This document shows, one piece after another, positions 14,701 to 27,376 of a stretch of DNA of 64,000 nucleotides. The stretch lies in NCBI RefSeq assembly GCF_901709675.1, contig NC_051098.1:10789000-10852999 (forward strand), read 5' to 3'. The notes below the pieces were generated by a model. The model saw nothing but the letters and a program-made list of their open reading frames with translations. It searched no databases and was not told the origin of the DNA. This stretch comes from Syngnathus acus. Lineage: Eukaryota > Chordata > Actinopteri > Syngnathiformes > Syngnathidae. Both the position numbers and the translations under genes were made by a program. Every line of letters begins with the position of its first letter. The stretch's first letter is position 1.

Positions 14701-16490
14701 CATTATAAATTAAGACAATGTCCTTTTTTTTTTTTCATGCACGGCTGCAGCCAACCGCTCTCTCGAGTGGGCTGACCCTTTCAAAAGTCACATTAATCAC
14801 TCTCCATTATGGTTTAGTTATTAAAGATTACAAACATTTAATTGTGCAATAACACAGAGCGGGAGAGTTTTTGTGCTGGAAATTGTGACAATCATAAATT
14901 CCACTTCGAGACGCTTCGGTTGAAAATCTTGAATCACTTATCTGTGGGTAATTATGAAAGATGGTTTCACCTGAGTTAGAAAAAAAATACATATTTATAT
15001 TTGTTATTAAAACAATTCAGGAGCGTGTTCCTCCATGTCTGCAACAGCAAAGGTAAGTGACAATTAATTAGCTCTGAACAACCTTTAAAATACTCACATA
15101 ATTGTGAACTGCATCAACTTGGAACCGACAAGCATAACAAACAATAAATGCTGACAAAACAAAAACATCCCCAAAGCCTTAAAAGCTCGCTTTAGCGTTA
15201 ATAAAACATGAATGCCCTGATTTTGACGACAGTCCCAACTAAAACAAATGTTTCTTTTATTGCACCTGAAATAAACGCGACCGGATTGTAACTGGAATAA
15301 GCGCCAATAGGCGAATAAAAAAATAAAATGGACATTTAAATAAACATTTTAATGGGTTATTGACAGTGTTTGAGAGCGCTTTAAACAACAACAAGATATT
15401 TGTCTCGGCGAATAAACACATTTGTTCTCATCGTATTTTGAGAGAATTTTATTATTGTATGTATAGAAGCGAAAATCCCCACTCCTTTTCAAATGTGTTA
15501 ATTATAGAGTCGAGTGCATCAAGGGAGAAATGAACTCAAGTTTAGTTTGAGAGTTGGACTGTAACTTCTCCCAAAATCAATTTTCGAGGAAATATTTGTG
15601 CGCCACTATAATTCTAACAGTGTATGCTGCACAATTACATTATTTGTATGTATTATTCATTTTAAAAATACTGACAAATACGTTAAGGCCATTGCTTGCT
15701 GACACACGAAAAACTTTTGAGTCAATGCCGCTTCAGTATCCTTATTTACATATTGGTACAATTATGCAGTGGACACTTTGTAATAACCATATTAAACAAC
15801 AGAGGGGGCCCTTGGCCTTGCAGAAGCAGCGCAAAGTTTTTAAATGTGCACTTATTGAAGAATGTCAAACCGCAAAGACAAAGTTGTCGACATGCTTTAG
15901 ACTATACTACCCTCTAGTGGTCGTTTTGTGTAATGTTGGTGGAACCTGAAGATAAAAAGCGCGGTCTGGTAATGTAGGATCCAAGTTGCGCGTTGCAAAA
16001 ATTCAATATACGTTTGAGGTTTTCCACTGCTACCAACATTTTTCGATTGTCTTATAGGCGCGATGCACGTTTAAAGAACATGAAATTCAAAACAATTACA
16101 AAACTAGTAAAAGGCATGAAATATTATATGCTGTATTGAAAATACATTTGGGAGTATTGATGTTTTTTTAATTGAATGGGGAAAAAAGAGCTCGAGGATA
16201 TTCCTATCAACCACCTACCCAATTATTTTTTTTCATTACCTGTCTGCAACCCACCCAAAATCAACGCCTTACCCAAAATTTGCTTCAGACAAACCAGTAG
16301 TGAATCACTGCAATAAAGGAAGCATATATTAAAAATGTAGCATTGCTTATCTAACATGTGTAAGTGAAATGTATCAGCACACGCGCAAGCAAGCACACAC
16401 ACGTATTAAACTCATCCCCATCAATCTAGCTGATGCTCCTGTTGCATCAGCTCTGTGATCTCCGAGACGTCCGAGACAAGAAATCAATAG
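14701..16490. other. Intergenic region between mecom and HMG-box gene A
   Basis: No coding exon recognised. The sequence is AT-rich and mostly unique. It lies upstream of mecom and downstream of HMG-box gene A, both on the minus strand. The segment around 14,800-14,900, with several homeodomain-like ATTA cores, could be regulatory, but nothing visible proves it. Confidence 0.4.
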
Positions 16491-16500
16491 GACAGTCGAT

Positions 16501-16548
16501 CAGCTTTATTTACCTTCGTTTCCAGCTTTATTTACCTTCGTTTCCAGT
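16501..16548 (-). repeat. 22-bp tandem duplication with two poly(A) signals for gene A
   Basis: A unit of 22 bp occurs twice in a row. On the minus strand each copy contains AATAAA (complement of 16,505-16,510 and 16,527-16,532). It lies about 400 bases past the stop codon of gene A, so it is a reasonable candidate for the 3' end signal of that transcript. The cleavage site itself is not identifiable. Confidence 0.45.
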
Positions 16549-16925
16549 AACAGAGGAAAGCAAAAATCCTACCTAAATTCCCGGTTATTCGCCAGTTAAT
16601 AAATAGTTCCTATAAATTGATGAGCTACTTCCTGCACAAGTAGCTCAGTCTCACGTAATCATGGTTAATAAATACAAACATGGCCCTAAAGTCATCTTCT
16701 TTATGAAGCTATTCATTGCGTTTTACTCATTGCATTACAACACAAAACATTTGTCACCTATTCTGATGGATACAATAATGGTCTATGTATGGTTGCAAAT
16801 GATCAATATTTGTACATTTTCCGGATTGGCTGTGACAGACGCGCGTGTGCTTGATGACGTCCGTAACGAGGCCAGTTCAACACGGTCCACGTTTTTTGTT
16901 TTTCTCCACTTCAGGAGCCAGCATC

Positions 16926-19900
16926 TTAGTCCCTGATTCTTTTATTGTATCTCTTTTTTCCCTGCAAAAAAGCAAATGATTATATATCATATCATAAGCG
17001 GGGTCAATGTTTCATTCCACCCTAGAGTCACACTTACATAGTTGTGGCGACAGGACCAGTCCGGATGCTGTTGAGCGTGAAGTCTTCTCTCTTCCTCAGC
17101 TTGCCCATAGTACTTGGCCTTCTCTTTATCGGGAAGCAAATGCCACTGCAGTTAAATAAATGATACATTTAGAGTGAAGCACAGAAAGAAATGTCAAACA
17201 GGGATACTTTCCACGCATGCTGAGATCAACAATCAGAACAAATGTAAGCATTTGTTCGCACTTACCATCTTTCCTAAAGTCTCGTTTATAACAGCTATAT
17301 TCGTTGAGGCCGACTTGGCCTTGACTGCTTGTCTATGTTCCTTCGAGAACAACATGAAGGCATTTAGAGGCTTCTTAACATATGTTTGCTCTGTAACTTG
17401 GTCCTCCGCTTTTTTAGTTTTCTTCCTGAAATATAGAATTGGAGTGTCAGTCATCTGACATGAAGAATACTTATGATTTTAGACAAACACAAAATTCTCA
17501 ATAAGTGGACCTCTTTTGGGTGGGTCATGTATTTTTCGATTTTTCAGATGTGCACTGAGGCTTACCAAGTTTCCACATGGAACGTAGAATATTAAGTAAG
17601 CGTAAAAAATTTGTTCAGCCGGTATGTCAAACTTATTTAGAATTGCATTTTAAAAAATGCGTCATGTTGCTATTTAAAAAAAAAAAAAAAAAAGCTTAAT
17701 TGTTTACGTCTATAAAATAAGTGGTGATTTTGCAACAATAGAAAGATGCAGGTTTCACTCTACGGGCTTGTAAATGTTGATTTGTTAAACTAACTCATGG
17801 TACAAAAAATGCATTGAGATTCATTTATAAAAATAGCTTTTTTATTTCCTACTATTGTTTGTAAAATGCTCTTACTTTATCTTGGGAATGTTGGCAGGAA
17901 GGGGAGCAGCAATGTTAGGAGGAGCTGTAACTTTGTATAAAAGCTCACCATTCCTAAACAAAGACATAGCCACAGAGATTAATTAAACGTTTGTCTAGCG
18001 GGCCATTTCAATACTGCTCGGTACTTACAGTAATCCGACAGGACGCATATTCATCCCATTAGGGAGCAGCACCTCTGGTACAAAATTGGTCTGAAGGTGC
18101 AACAGATAAGACATGAATGTAAAAAAAGTCAATTAAGTCCTTATAAAATATGTTTTCCAAATATGTATTGTCAAAATGTAAACTACCGTTCGTAATTTTG
18201 GGGTCACTTAGAAATGTCTATCTTTAAAATAAAATCGCTATATGTTCAATGGGGTTAATATTAATCAGGAATACACTATGTATTGTTAATGTGGTAAATG
18301 ACTCTTCAAGCTGCAAACGTCTACATAAGTGTAAAAAGGTCAATTTCCATCAACCATCCCTCCAGTGTTCTAATAGTCCAATGTTTTTGTTAATTGTGTT
18401 AGAAGGCTAATGCATGATTAGAAAACCCTTTATGCAATTATGTTACTTTTCATGGAATACACTTAATTATCTGGGTGACCCCAAACTTATTATAGTGTAT
18501 AATTGTCACAATGTCGAATGTAAATTCAGCATGTCCCCCTTCTGCACTAATTAAAGTAACACTGCTTATAAGTGGAACTCAAATTCCTTCACGCAGAACA
18601 CTAGTCCTACTTGCTTCTTGGATGTTAGCAAGACAACATTACTTTTAGCTGTACAGTTATTGAACCTCAAACAAGTCGTCTGCCCTGCGTGCACGAGCCA
18701 GTGACACGGCGCTATTTTCAGTGAACATGAATCACGTCCTAAGCAACAGTTCTGCCGTTGACGGGAACTGAACCCTAATCTGCAGTTCATTCATTGAACG
18801 TGTCATGAATCACTCACATGCCTTGACAGACTCCCTTGGTTGTGTGTTGCCCACACAAGTTAACAATTGTCTCTTTTCTTCTCATTATGTGTAGTTTGTT
18901 AAGACGATGAGGATGGAGCGTATATGTGTCTGTTGTTGAAGAGTATCCCCCACGAGTAGTCAACGTCGGAATGACTCAAGGTGAATGAATCACGAGTCAT
19001 ATTCACTTCGGTGTCAACTCTCTGAGTCAGTCTATGGAGATTCACCAGTAGGACACAAAAAGCAAAAAGTTCAGCACCTGGACAGCATGCTGAGGCTGAG
19101 CTCAACTGACCACACAAAGGAATGAATAAGTTAATGACGTGCATTTACTTAAAAAGATTTGTTCATTTGAACAAAATGTTCATGACTACAACCAAACAAG
19201 CTGCATTGTAAAGCAGCAATCAGGACTGTATGATTAGCTCTCAGCCCTTTTCTAATAATAGCTCAATAGTTAAAGTATATTATAATTTCCTAGGAACATT
19301 ATATAATTAAGTTATCATTTGGAATTTTAAACTTACAGAGATTCCCACAAGTGTCGCATAGCTAGGAAGGTTTTCCTTCCTTTTTTAAGTCACCGCTGGT
19401 CGTGAGACGAATCATTAACATGATCCGTGTCTTTATGTCAACAAGTGTGATACATTATTAATAATAACAACATAACTACAGTATTTTATATGTTTATTTT
19501 ATGATTTATTCATGAAATAAAAATGTTGTATGGAACACCAAAAAATGAAATCTAAACAATACATAAATTGAACCCCAGAGAAAGGCTCAAGGCAAACAGT
19601 GTGAAGAGTGTAAAGAATTAAATTGAAGACAACAGTGCTTCATGTAACGTTTAGGAATACAATTTAATCAGCAACTTGTTCTGAATCAGCGTTTAATTCA
19701 ACTGCGGCGGCACCCCGTAGTGACGTACACGAGAAGGATAAGGAGGCACCGAGAAGAAATCTGAACTGTAAATAGAGTCAATTAAACCCAGAAAGCAGAA
19801 ATCGCCGTGATATCATAGCAGCCCAGCTCAGCATTTGTAACAGCGACATTCCCAAAGGACAGAAGTTGCTCATTTTGCAACAACTTTTGATGAAGCCTGC

Positions 19901-21107
19901 TTTGTCAACACCAACTACTGGTAGGCCTACCAGTTTGCATGTTCTCCCCGTGCCTGCGCAGATAATGGATGGATGGACATTTTGATTTCAGATATTCTAA
20001 CAATTTTGCTCACTGGCCTTCCTGTGTGGAGTTTGCACGTTCTCCCCGTGCCTGCATGGTTTTACTCCGGGTACTCTGGTTTCTTCTCACATTCCAAAAA
20101 CATGCATGGTGGGCCAATTGCTCGTAGCTGTGAATGTGAGAGCAGAATGGTTGTGCCCTGCGATTGGCTGGCAACCAGTTGGGTGTCCCCCGCCTACTGC
20201 CCGAAGTCCGCTCGGATATGCAAAATGCAACTACAGGTATTCTCACTGTCGTAAAGAAATTGCAAACGCACCACACGTTCTCTAATCACTGCACTGGTTA
20301 CCTGTCAAAACAGGAATTGATTTCCTAATCTCCTCTTGGCTTTATAAAGCTTCACATGCTAAATCCGACATTCTCATCAATTATGCAAGAACATTTCAAT
20401 GCTCCACAAAGAACATTTCAATCAAGTGACAATTGCTGTCTAATCATTTATTGAGGCTATTCTTCTTTCTTAGAAACATTAGGCAATGGAGGTAGCGTTC
20501 TCCGCCAATACCCATGGCATTTCTTTCAAACAGCCTGACAACATCCGTGACCACTTTCACAAACTTAAAAACTTTCCTGGTTTTGAGTCAATCATATGTA
20601 CGTGTGATTTATGCTCACGTATGTCCTGGACATGTACGGAGATGAGTATGTGATTGCCTTCTTTCTGTTTTGTATTTGAAAAGGTCTTTACAATTATGTC
20701 ATAGATTTGAATTGCTTTTGGCCATTTGATGCACGTTGAGTCTGCCTTGTGCATTAAGCGCATATCCTAAAAAGATTGATTGATTGACTGATTCATTGAT
20801 TGATTCATTGTGTTCTCCACCAATCAACGTCTTGTTCGCTTACCTGGCCATGTATATGGGAAAGTGTCTCAATAGTCTGGGGAAGCGGCTGGAGATTCTG
20901 GTGAGTCATTGGTACAAAGTGCATGCTGGGAGCAGCCATCACCGGAGTTGGCTGCATATAACTGTTTTGTATAGGAACAAAGCCATTATAGTCCCTGCGC
21001 TGGCTGCTTACTGCCTGAGGGTTGGTGTTGTACCTTGGCCCATCAGGTCGTGACGGTTGAGCAGCATTTTGAGGAAGACATTTTGACGTGAAACCAGGCA
21101 TTTCCAT
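16926..21107 (-). CDS. LEF/TCF-like HMG-box protein, tandem copy A
   Basis: The model has six coding exons on the minus strand: 21107-20844, 18090-18029, 17953-17876, 17425-17266, 17145-17038 and 16961-16926. Every border has AG/GT and the frame is continuous, giving 235 residues. Residues 1-88 are a Gln/Pro/Asn-rich region with PIQNSY and HFVPMTHQN motifs; the next two exons hold NFVPEVLLPNGM and NGELLYKV; exons 4 and 5 encode an HMG box ([17 protein letters not shown], then WHLLP to PDWSCRHNY). The KPLNAFML core and the NYGKK junction mark the LEF/TCF type rather than SOX, so sequence-specific nuclear DNA binding is inferred. No beta-catenin-binding N-terminus is present. The last exon gives [11 protein letters not shown] and stops, so this copy lacks the acidic tail of copy B. 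A noncoding first exon probably ends at 22,391. The start is ATGGAAATG just after an acceptor. It may be a functional short isoform or a gene beginning to decay. Confidence 0.8.
19932..20237 (+). repeat. Common teleost dispersed repeat in intron 1 of copy A
   Basis: The stretch contains GTTCTCCCCGTGCCTGC, then a segment reading CATTCCAAAAACATGCATGG and CCCTGCGATTGGCTGGC. I remember these as hallmarks of a very abundant interspersed repeat in fish genomes, usually ending in ATGGATGG. Here the head occurs twice: a short piece at 19,932-19,977 that jumps straight to the ATGGATGG tail, and a longer copy from about 20,021. This suggests two insertions or an internal deletion. It lies in the large intron between the first and second coding exons of copy A. 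Confidence 0.6.
20765..20812. repeat. GATT-type microsatellite
   Basis: Imperfect tandem GATT/GACT/CATT units lie just downstream (on the minus strand) of the first coding exon of copy A, in its intron. No function is apparent. Confidence 0.6.
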
Positions 21108-22390
21108 ATCCCTGTGAAATCAAAATATGCACTCTTTTGTTAAAAGCTCCTTTGACATTCACGTGAAGTTGCGATTGGATCGTGACAATCCTCTACAATT
21201 TTCACTTCTGACATGTCATGCATGGATGAATGAAACTGATGTTTATGTATAATTTGTTGACTGACAATAATTTACACGGACGTCTCGGTGCAATCAAATC
21301 GCAACATGTACCATTTGTTGTGTCACTAAGAGCGGCTTGGATGTCATTCAAAAAGGCTTCTTTAGCACCATCACAGACATTGCTGGCACATCTCATTCTT
21401 TCACATCTATCATAAGGTCTTTATTGTAGACAGTTTGGCCCTACTATACTACTGTCCTCCCAAAAATAATCCATATTGCCCACTGTTTGTATCACTTGCC
21501 GTAAAACGAACAGATCTCTAACGTCAAAGTATTTTCAAATAGAATCAAATCATTTAGATTCAATTGTTCCAATACTGTGACACTGCAATGAATAAACAAG
21601 CTAAAATTAAAAAAAGCCATCACAGTTGAGCTACATTGTAAACTGGAAATAGTCGACATCTAAGGCAGGTAAGTCGTAATGCAAACATTGCAACTCTGTA
21701 GTGTTTTCTGCTTTTTAAAATGATTTCTTCTATTGAAATGTTCCCAAATTTGCGATAAGGGCATATATTTTATATCCTTTGATCATAATTATTATGTCAG
21801 ATCAACTTTCACAGCAAAAATATCAAATTATAGTTTGTGTATGAGCTCTGAAATACAAACACTAACTTAAAACCTACACCTCAGATGAGACTGTAAAAAT
21901 GAAACTGGCTGATGTATAAATATAGCATTAAAAGCAACATTTTATTTTACTTTGATATAGAGATATGCTTTTGATGATCAGACAATTTTTGGGTGAAAGC
22001 AAAGCTAATCTTAACCACTTTGCCTTCACACACGACCTCTCCCCCAAATGTTCCATTCAAAAGGATTCTTCTTGTTATTTGAAACCGTTGGGTAATCACA
22101 GACATTTATAACATTTGGTGGTTTGTTTTAGTGTCGCTTTATTGTTTCAGATAATTGCCAACATTAAGACTATTACAGGAATTCAGTAATGAGGGAACTA
22201 TTTGGAGATGACGAAACTCAAGACTTTTAAATGAGACATTGAAACTGCATTGATAAACATCTGTCACATTTGACACATTTCAAAGTATAATGACTGATAA
22301 TGAGTTAAAGTATTCATGTCATCCATTTAATACATGGATGGGAATTTTCAATTCAATGTATAATGGCTTATGAATGTTAACAGTACTTAC

Positions 22391-22640
22391 TCAAGTAGTT
22401 CCCAGTAAACGTTTGGTACGTTCTTTCAACTGTCAGATGAGCTTGCCTTTTTTGCCTCCAAATCCATCTGCTGTTGTATTGCAGAGACTGTCCCTGGAAT
22501 AGCCACTGATATCCAACACTGTCAAACTCAAAATGCCGTCAAAGACTTCAAAGCAGTGATGGCCTTTCGTGTGTACTTTGAGACATCATGCACATGATGC
22601 TACAATTCTTTACATAAGTATGATGTGCCACTTTCAAATA
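22391..22640 (-). promoter_or_regulatory. Probable 5' noncoding exon and promoter of copy A
   Basis: On the minus strand a strong donor (TTGA/GTAAGT) follows position 22,391, and a very similar sequence with the same donor lies upstream of copy B. Since the first coding exon begins right after a splice acceptor, a noncoding first exon ending here is likely. About 150 bases further upstream, a block at roughly 22,500-22,610 is shared with copies B and C. It includes paired CAAAG motifs at 22,538-22,558 (plus-strand reading). CAAAG is the core of the LEF/TCF binding site, so self- or cross-regulation is possible; this is inference. Confidence 0.5.
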
Positions 22641-24205
22641 TTTTTTGTTGTTGGCTGGGGTCAAAAGGTTCCTGCAACTGGTAAAATGGGGATGGTTGGA
22701 TCCATTTGGTATTAAATCTCAGGCATTGCTGTCATTTCGATGCTAAGAGAGACAGATTGTTGTTTTTCCCACGATTGAAAATAATTCTGTGACTCAATTA
22801 AAATATCTCGGAGAGTCTTTGGTGGGAATGTACAAAAGCTAAAGCATTAAAGCCTGCTTATCTTTCACCTTAGGTGAAATGAGTCAGACTTGATTGATTT
22901 GGTTCTGTCTCAACAGGTTGTCTGGACGATCAGTTTTGACTATGCAAGCAACCAAGAGACTGAAATGCAAGATGAGCAGGAAGAGTAGCAGACATTTTTA
23001 CTTGTGAAGACAGCATAGCGTGATCACCTGAGCATGTGGTACATTAAGCTCAGAAATAATGGTTGCAGTCCAAAATGTAATTTTGAGGAGTCCACACATT
23101 GTAGTACATCATGTTCTGTCTGATTTGTTTGTTGTTGCTGTTCTGTTTCTCACTTGTGCTTTTGTCTTTTGTCCTTTAGGTGGTTCAGTGAGCTTTCATT
23201 TCCCTCTGTTCTTTTTCTTTGTGCTCTGGATTGATAGTGACTCACTCAAAGAGTTCTCGTACTGCTCTACTGTGATCTGCGCGGGAACGGTGCGACATAC
23301 AGGTACAAAAACTTCCAGCTGATTGGTCGATGCAGCAATTTGTGTCTGCAAGCCTACCCAGATTTTTGTTTTGACCAATCGCAAAAAAAAAGAAAATCGG
23401 ACGGATAATATCGTCATTGGTATGCAACAGTTGCCCCACATCATGGTGTTGTGTGTCAGTTGTCGCTTTTTGTAATGTCACCATGTGAATGAAGGGTGTC
23501 TTGGGAAAATATTAGCTGATGTTGTTGCAATTGTCGCCATACTCTGTTTTGTCAGTGTCACTAACTCTGAAGATGAAAAAGGCCTTTGCAACTCAAAACA
23601 CAACCAATGACTTTGCTTTGCACTTTGTGCAAATGCAGTGAAAAATCGGAACTCGTGTCTGCGACACGATGTTTGAAAAAGTAGGGCACACACTCAGCTT
23701 CTTTCGTCGTGCATGATTTTACAAATAGATAAATCGTTTTGAAGTACTCGGTGGCTCAGGGACTCATCTGTTCTTTGTTCCTGTGCCCACCAAACAGATT
23801 TGTGGTTTTGTGTTTTAGCTTTTTTTTTGTGTGTGTGGATTCCTTTTGATATGGATGAGGTTGCGCAATGGATCAATGCACAAAATCTAATTTCTTCCTA
23901 GTTTAATACTCATATCCGTTTGTAAATATAGTTAATCCAGTGAATGATATGCAAAATTGTTGAGTGTCATGAATGTGAATTAGTCTGGAAACTTTGTGAA
24001 TAAATCATTTAATGTGATTTGTCAATATATAAATGAATACTATTGTAGCAAGCCTTTTTTCATACAAAAATAAAACTTTGGTTTCTACAATTTATGGCTG
24101 ACAAGTTATCACTATACATCAACGATCTATGATTAAACAGCAGAAATACTTTACAAGAATAAAAAAAAAAATGTGAGTGAGGTACTTGCTGCAACAATCT
24201 TGCAT
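22641..24205. other. Intergenic region between copies A and B
   Basis: No coding exon recognised on either strand. The sequence is AT-rich and mostly unique, with a T-run followed by a GT tract near 23,820-23,838. On the minus strand an ATTAAA about 200 bases past the stop of copy B (complement near 24,009-24,014) is a possible poly(A) signal for that gene. Confidence 0.4.
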
Positions 24206-26871
24206 TTACGGTGGAGTTTTTTGTTCCGAAGAAGTTGTTGAATCCACTGACAAGGAAGCAGGGCTGTCTTCATCCTCACTGTCTACCGCTCCTGGTTCTT
24301 CCTGAAGCTCAGACGTCGATGTTGCTGCAGGTATTAAATATTCAGGGGAAACATTAAATAGAAAACAGAAAAGGTTCACTATGACAGTAAAAGTACATCA
24401 AATGTTTTGGTTACACCTTCAATAAATGCACATTGACATTTTGACACATTTCTTATCCCATCAATTTAATGTCAACCTTTAGCATAAATTCCTTTTGTAT
24501 ATTCTCTTGGCAGATTCAGTCACATTTAATTACATAATAAATATTGCCTTACCCTGCACACTGCCAGTGGTTAAGTCTCGAATTCTTTTATTGTACCTTT
24601 TCTTGCCCTATCGTTGGGGAGAAAAACACATGTAAATCTATAAACAATGTTGATGTATGCAAATGAGTCAAACCCACGTAGTTGTGACGACAGGACCAGT
24701 CTGGATGCTGTTGAGAGTGCAGTTGCTTCTCTTTTTCAGCCAGCTCATAGAACTTGGCTTTTTCCTCCTCTGGTAGCAAATGCCACTGGTGTTGAACACA
24801 TTTTACAATTAACACACAATTCCAGCATAACCCATACATCTGAGAATGACATTTATTAACTCGACGGTCATACACACAAATGAGTACATTTTAAGTCCAT
24901 TTAAATCAGGGGTGCCTAATATTCCCAAGCGAAGGGACTGAACTATCTGCGGGCAGCATAACAGATGTGCAGCTACCAGTACCTTGGAGTTAAACAAGAA
25001 AATAGCAACCATGACCAGGCAGCCACAGCCAAATAACTAAAGAGGGTGAGGCAATGGTTAGCTGAACGGCAAGAATAAGATCCAGGCCATTAACACCTCC
25101 TATATGCACCCTGCCAGTAATCAGATATGCCGCCGGCATGGTACCCTGGCCACTGATATAGAGACAAGAAAGCTCCTTGCGATGCATGGAGGGTTCCACC
25201 CAAAGTCCAGCATCCTGAGGAGCGGAAAGAGGCAGGCTGCAGACTAGTGAGAGTCGGGCACTATCCAGGAGGACACAACATGATGGCCACCAGGGATGAT
25301 CTGCTTAGTGATTGCCTCAGGCAAGAGAAGCCCAAAAAGAAGAAGGAGCAAGATGGACAGTCATGGAAAGACAAGCAAGTGACTGATATTTAGAAAACAG
25401 AGCCTGAAAATTCTGGTAGACCACCTGACCTTAAAAGTGGGTGAGGAAACGATTTTATATATAAACAAATTGCGTAGGTGGTCATTTAAAAAGTAGCTTC
25501 GAAGGCAAACAAAAAGTGTGGCCACCCCTGATTTAAATGCTAAATCTTATTACTATTTCAAAAACATAGCATATTTGTGTAACACTTACCATCTTTCCTA
25601 AGGTTTCATTTATAACAGCAATATTGGTTGAGGCAGACCTGTCCTTCACTCCTTGCCGATGTTCTTTTGAGAACAACATGAAGGCATTTAGTGGCTTTTT
25701 GACGTATGTTTGCTCTGTATACTGGTCGTCTACTTTTTTTGGTTTCTTCCTAAAATAGAACATACCAATTTCAGTTTGTGATGTCATTATGAGAAAAAGT
25801 CAGGATGTTCTACTTCCACAAATACAAAAAGCTAAAAAAAAAACAAAGAAATATTCTGCCACCCGTCAAGAGAAGCTCCATGTTTTTATTCACGGACAAA
25901 CCTAAATAATGGTTAATGATCCAAAAATATATAACCTAAACACCTTTTAATAGTTTTTTTTAGATGTATTCATTCTGTAATGTAAAGTAACACACAAAGC
26001 TGGCCATTGTTTTCCTCTCATTCTGGAATATAAAGTAACACACACAGCTGGTGTTCTGGGTTAAAAAAAAAAGGGCTTTATACTTTAGAGCAGGGGTATT
26101 CAAAATACAAATCCTAAGGGGCCACATTTCTTCCCTCCCAGTAGGTTAAAGAGCCATATATCAAAGTTGGTTCGGTAACGTGATAATACTGTAATATTTA
26201 AAACAAAATATTCTTTTTGGGAAAAGATATTTGCACCAAGCAGTAAAACAGCAAATGTAATAGCAAGATCTTACTTTGGCTTGGTGACGGTGGGTGGCGG
26301 AGGAGCAGTAAAGTTCGCAGTTGTGACTTTGTACAACAACTCTCCATTCCTTCGCAAATTCACAAAATAGACATGTTTAGTTATAATATTTCAGTCGTGG
26401 GAATGTAAATCTGCATTACTTACAGTAATCCAACAGGACACATTTTCATGCCATTAGGCAACATAACCTCTGGTACAAAATTCGTCTAGAAACATACAGA
26501 GAGAAATGCAACTGTTTTAATGGAACAATAACAAAACTGCAAGTGGGATAATTTTCCTTCCTCCATCCAAGTCTCTTAAAACTGCGTAATTGTACCTGTC
26601 CAGGAATGTGTGGACGAGTCTCAATGTTCTGTGGAAGAGGTTGAATATTCTGAGGGCTCATTGGCACAAAATGCATGCTTGGCGGAGCCATTAATGGATT
26701 TGGCTGCAGAAAACTGTTCTGTAGAGGTACATAACTATTTTGGATAGGAATAAAGCTATTAAAACCTCTGCTCGGGCCTACTGGCCGAGGGTTTGTGTTG
26801 TAAACTTGGGTCGTAGTTCGAGATGGTAGAGCGTTGTTTGGAGGTAAACGGTTGGTGGTAAAACCTGACAT
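24206..26871 (-). CDS. LEF/TCF-like HMG-box protein, tandem copy B
   Basis: The model has seven coding exons on the minus strand: 26871-26596, 26485-26424, 26349-26275, 25749-25590, 24785-24678, 24607-24553 and 24324-24206. The frame is continuous, giving 284 residues. The order of parts matches copy A: a Pro/Asn/Gln-rich N-terminus, [20 protein letters not shown], then an HMG box split over two exons ([36 protein letters not shown]). After the box comes the basic tail [11 protein letters not shown], as in LEF/TCF proteins, and then an acidic, Ser/Thr-rich tail ([14 protein letters not shown]) ending in a normal stop. This looks like the most intact copy. The N-terminus carries an extra PLQNSF unit beside PIQNSY, an in-frame internal duplication. 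There is no upstream ATGGAA as in A and C; the start is the ATG of MSGF, after an acceptor at 26,881. The intron between the HMG halves holds a 624-bp transposon. Confidence 0.82.
24907..25530. mobile_element. hAT-like nonautonomous element inside copy B
   Basis: The element begins CAGGGGTGCC and ends GGCCACCCCTG, an inverted pair, and is flanked on both sides by the same 8 bases, ATTTAAAT (24,899-24,906 and 25,531-25,538). An 8-bp target duplication and CAGGGG ends are typical of hAT transposons. It carries no transposase. Its interior holds a decayed piece of a non-LTR retrotransposon, described separately. It sits in the intron that separates the two HMG-box exons of copy B and makes up most of that 804-bp intron; the same intron is 120 bp in copy A and 250 bp in copy C, so it was inserted after the copies split. 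One caution: the 8-bp duplication is itself a palindrome. Confidence 0.75.
25010..25410 (+). pseudogene. Decayed LINE reverse-transcriptase C-terminal fragment
   Basis: Several short peptides in shifting frames match, from memory, the end of a fish non-LTR retrotransposon polyprotein: [15 protein letters not shown], then [17 protein letters not shown] (25,170-25,220), [24 protein letters not shown] and SWKDKQV. They occur in the order expected for that protein, but frameshifts and stops separate them, so it is a dead fragment. It lies wholly inside the hAT-like element at 24,907-25,530, so it was either captured or inserted there. The exact LINE clade is not settled. Confidence 0.7.
26092..26175. 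repeat. Single end of a hAT-like repeat
   Basis: The stretch starts AGCAGGGGTATTCAAA and continues with AAGGGGCCACAT, resembling the terminal sequence of common fish hAT-type repeats. The matching opposite end was not found nearby, so this is a fragment. It lies in the intron between the third and fourth coding exons of copy B. Confidence 0.45.
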
Positions 26872-27376
26872 GTCCTTGTCGCTGTAAAAAAGAAAAAAAA
26901 AAGACAACCCAATTTGTTATATACAATTAAAAGCTTTAGATCATTCATGGTCAGTGCTTGTGTGATATTTCAGCAGTTATAAAATTTATTCCAACACCTG
27001 AAGACAATGCCAGGGATTATTTGGCTCTTGTGACACATATTGAGAGGGAGATGATTTTCTGTTGGCAATAACAAACAATAATATCATCATTTATATTATA
27101 GTTGACTGAAGTTCGTTTGAGATGATTCAATTTATTATTATGTCAGCAAATGTTAATATTACATACTCGGCGAATTGGGTAAGCTAACTGACAAATTGAA
27201 CAATTTGTTCTATTGAGAACAATTTTGATTTATTCATTTATTTATTTGAATAGGAATGTTGAACATCAGTATAAATACAAATTCATGCCAGATTATAGCA
27301 ACAAAGCTAGTTTTCATCCGTAGCGCCGAGACAGGCCACATAAGAAAATGCTGGCAAAATTTCTTGAGGTACTTAC

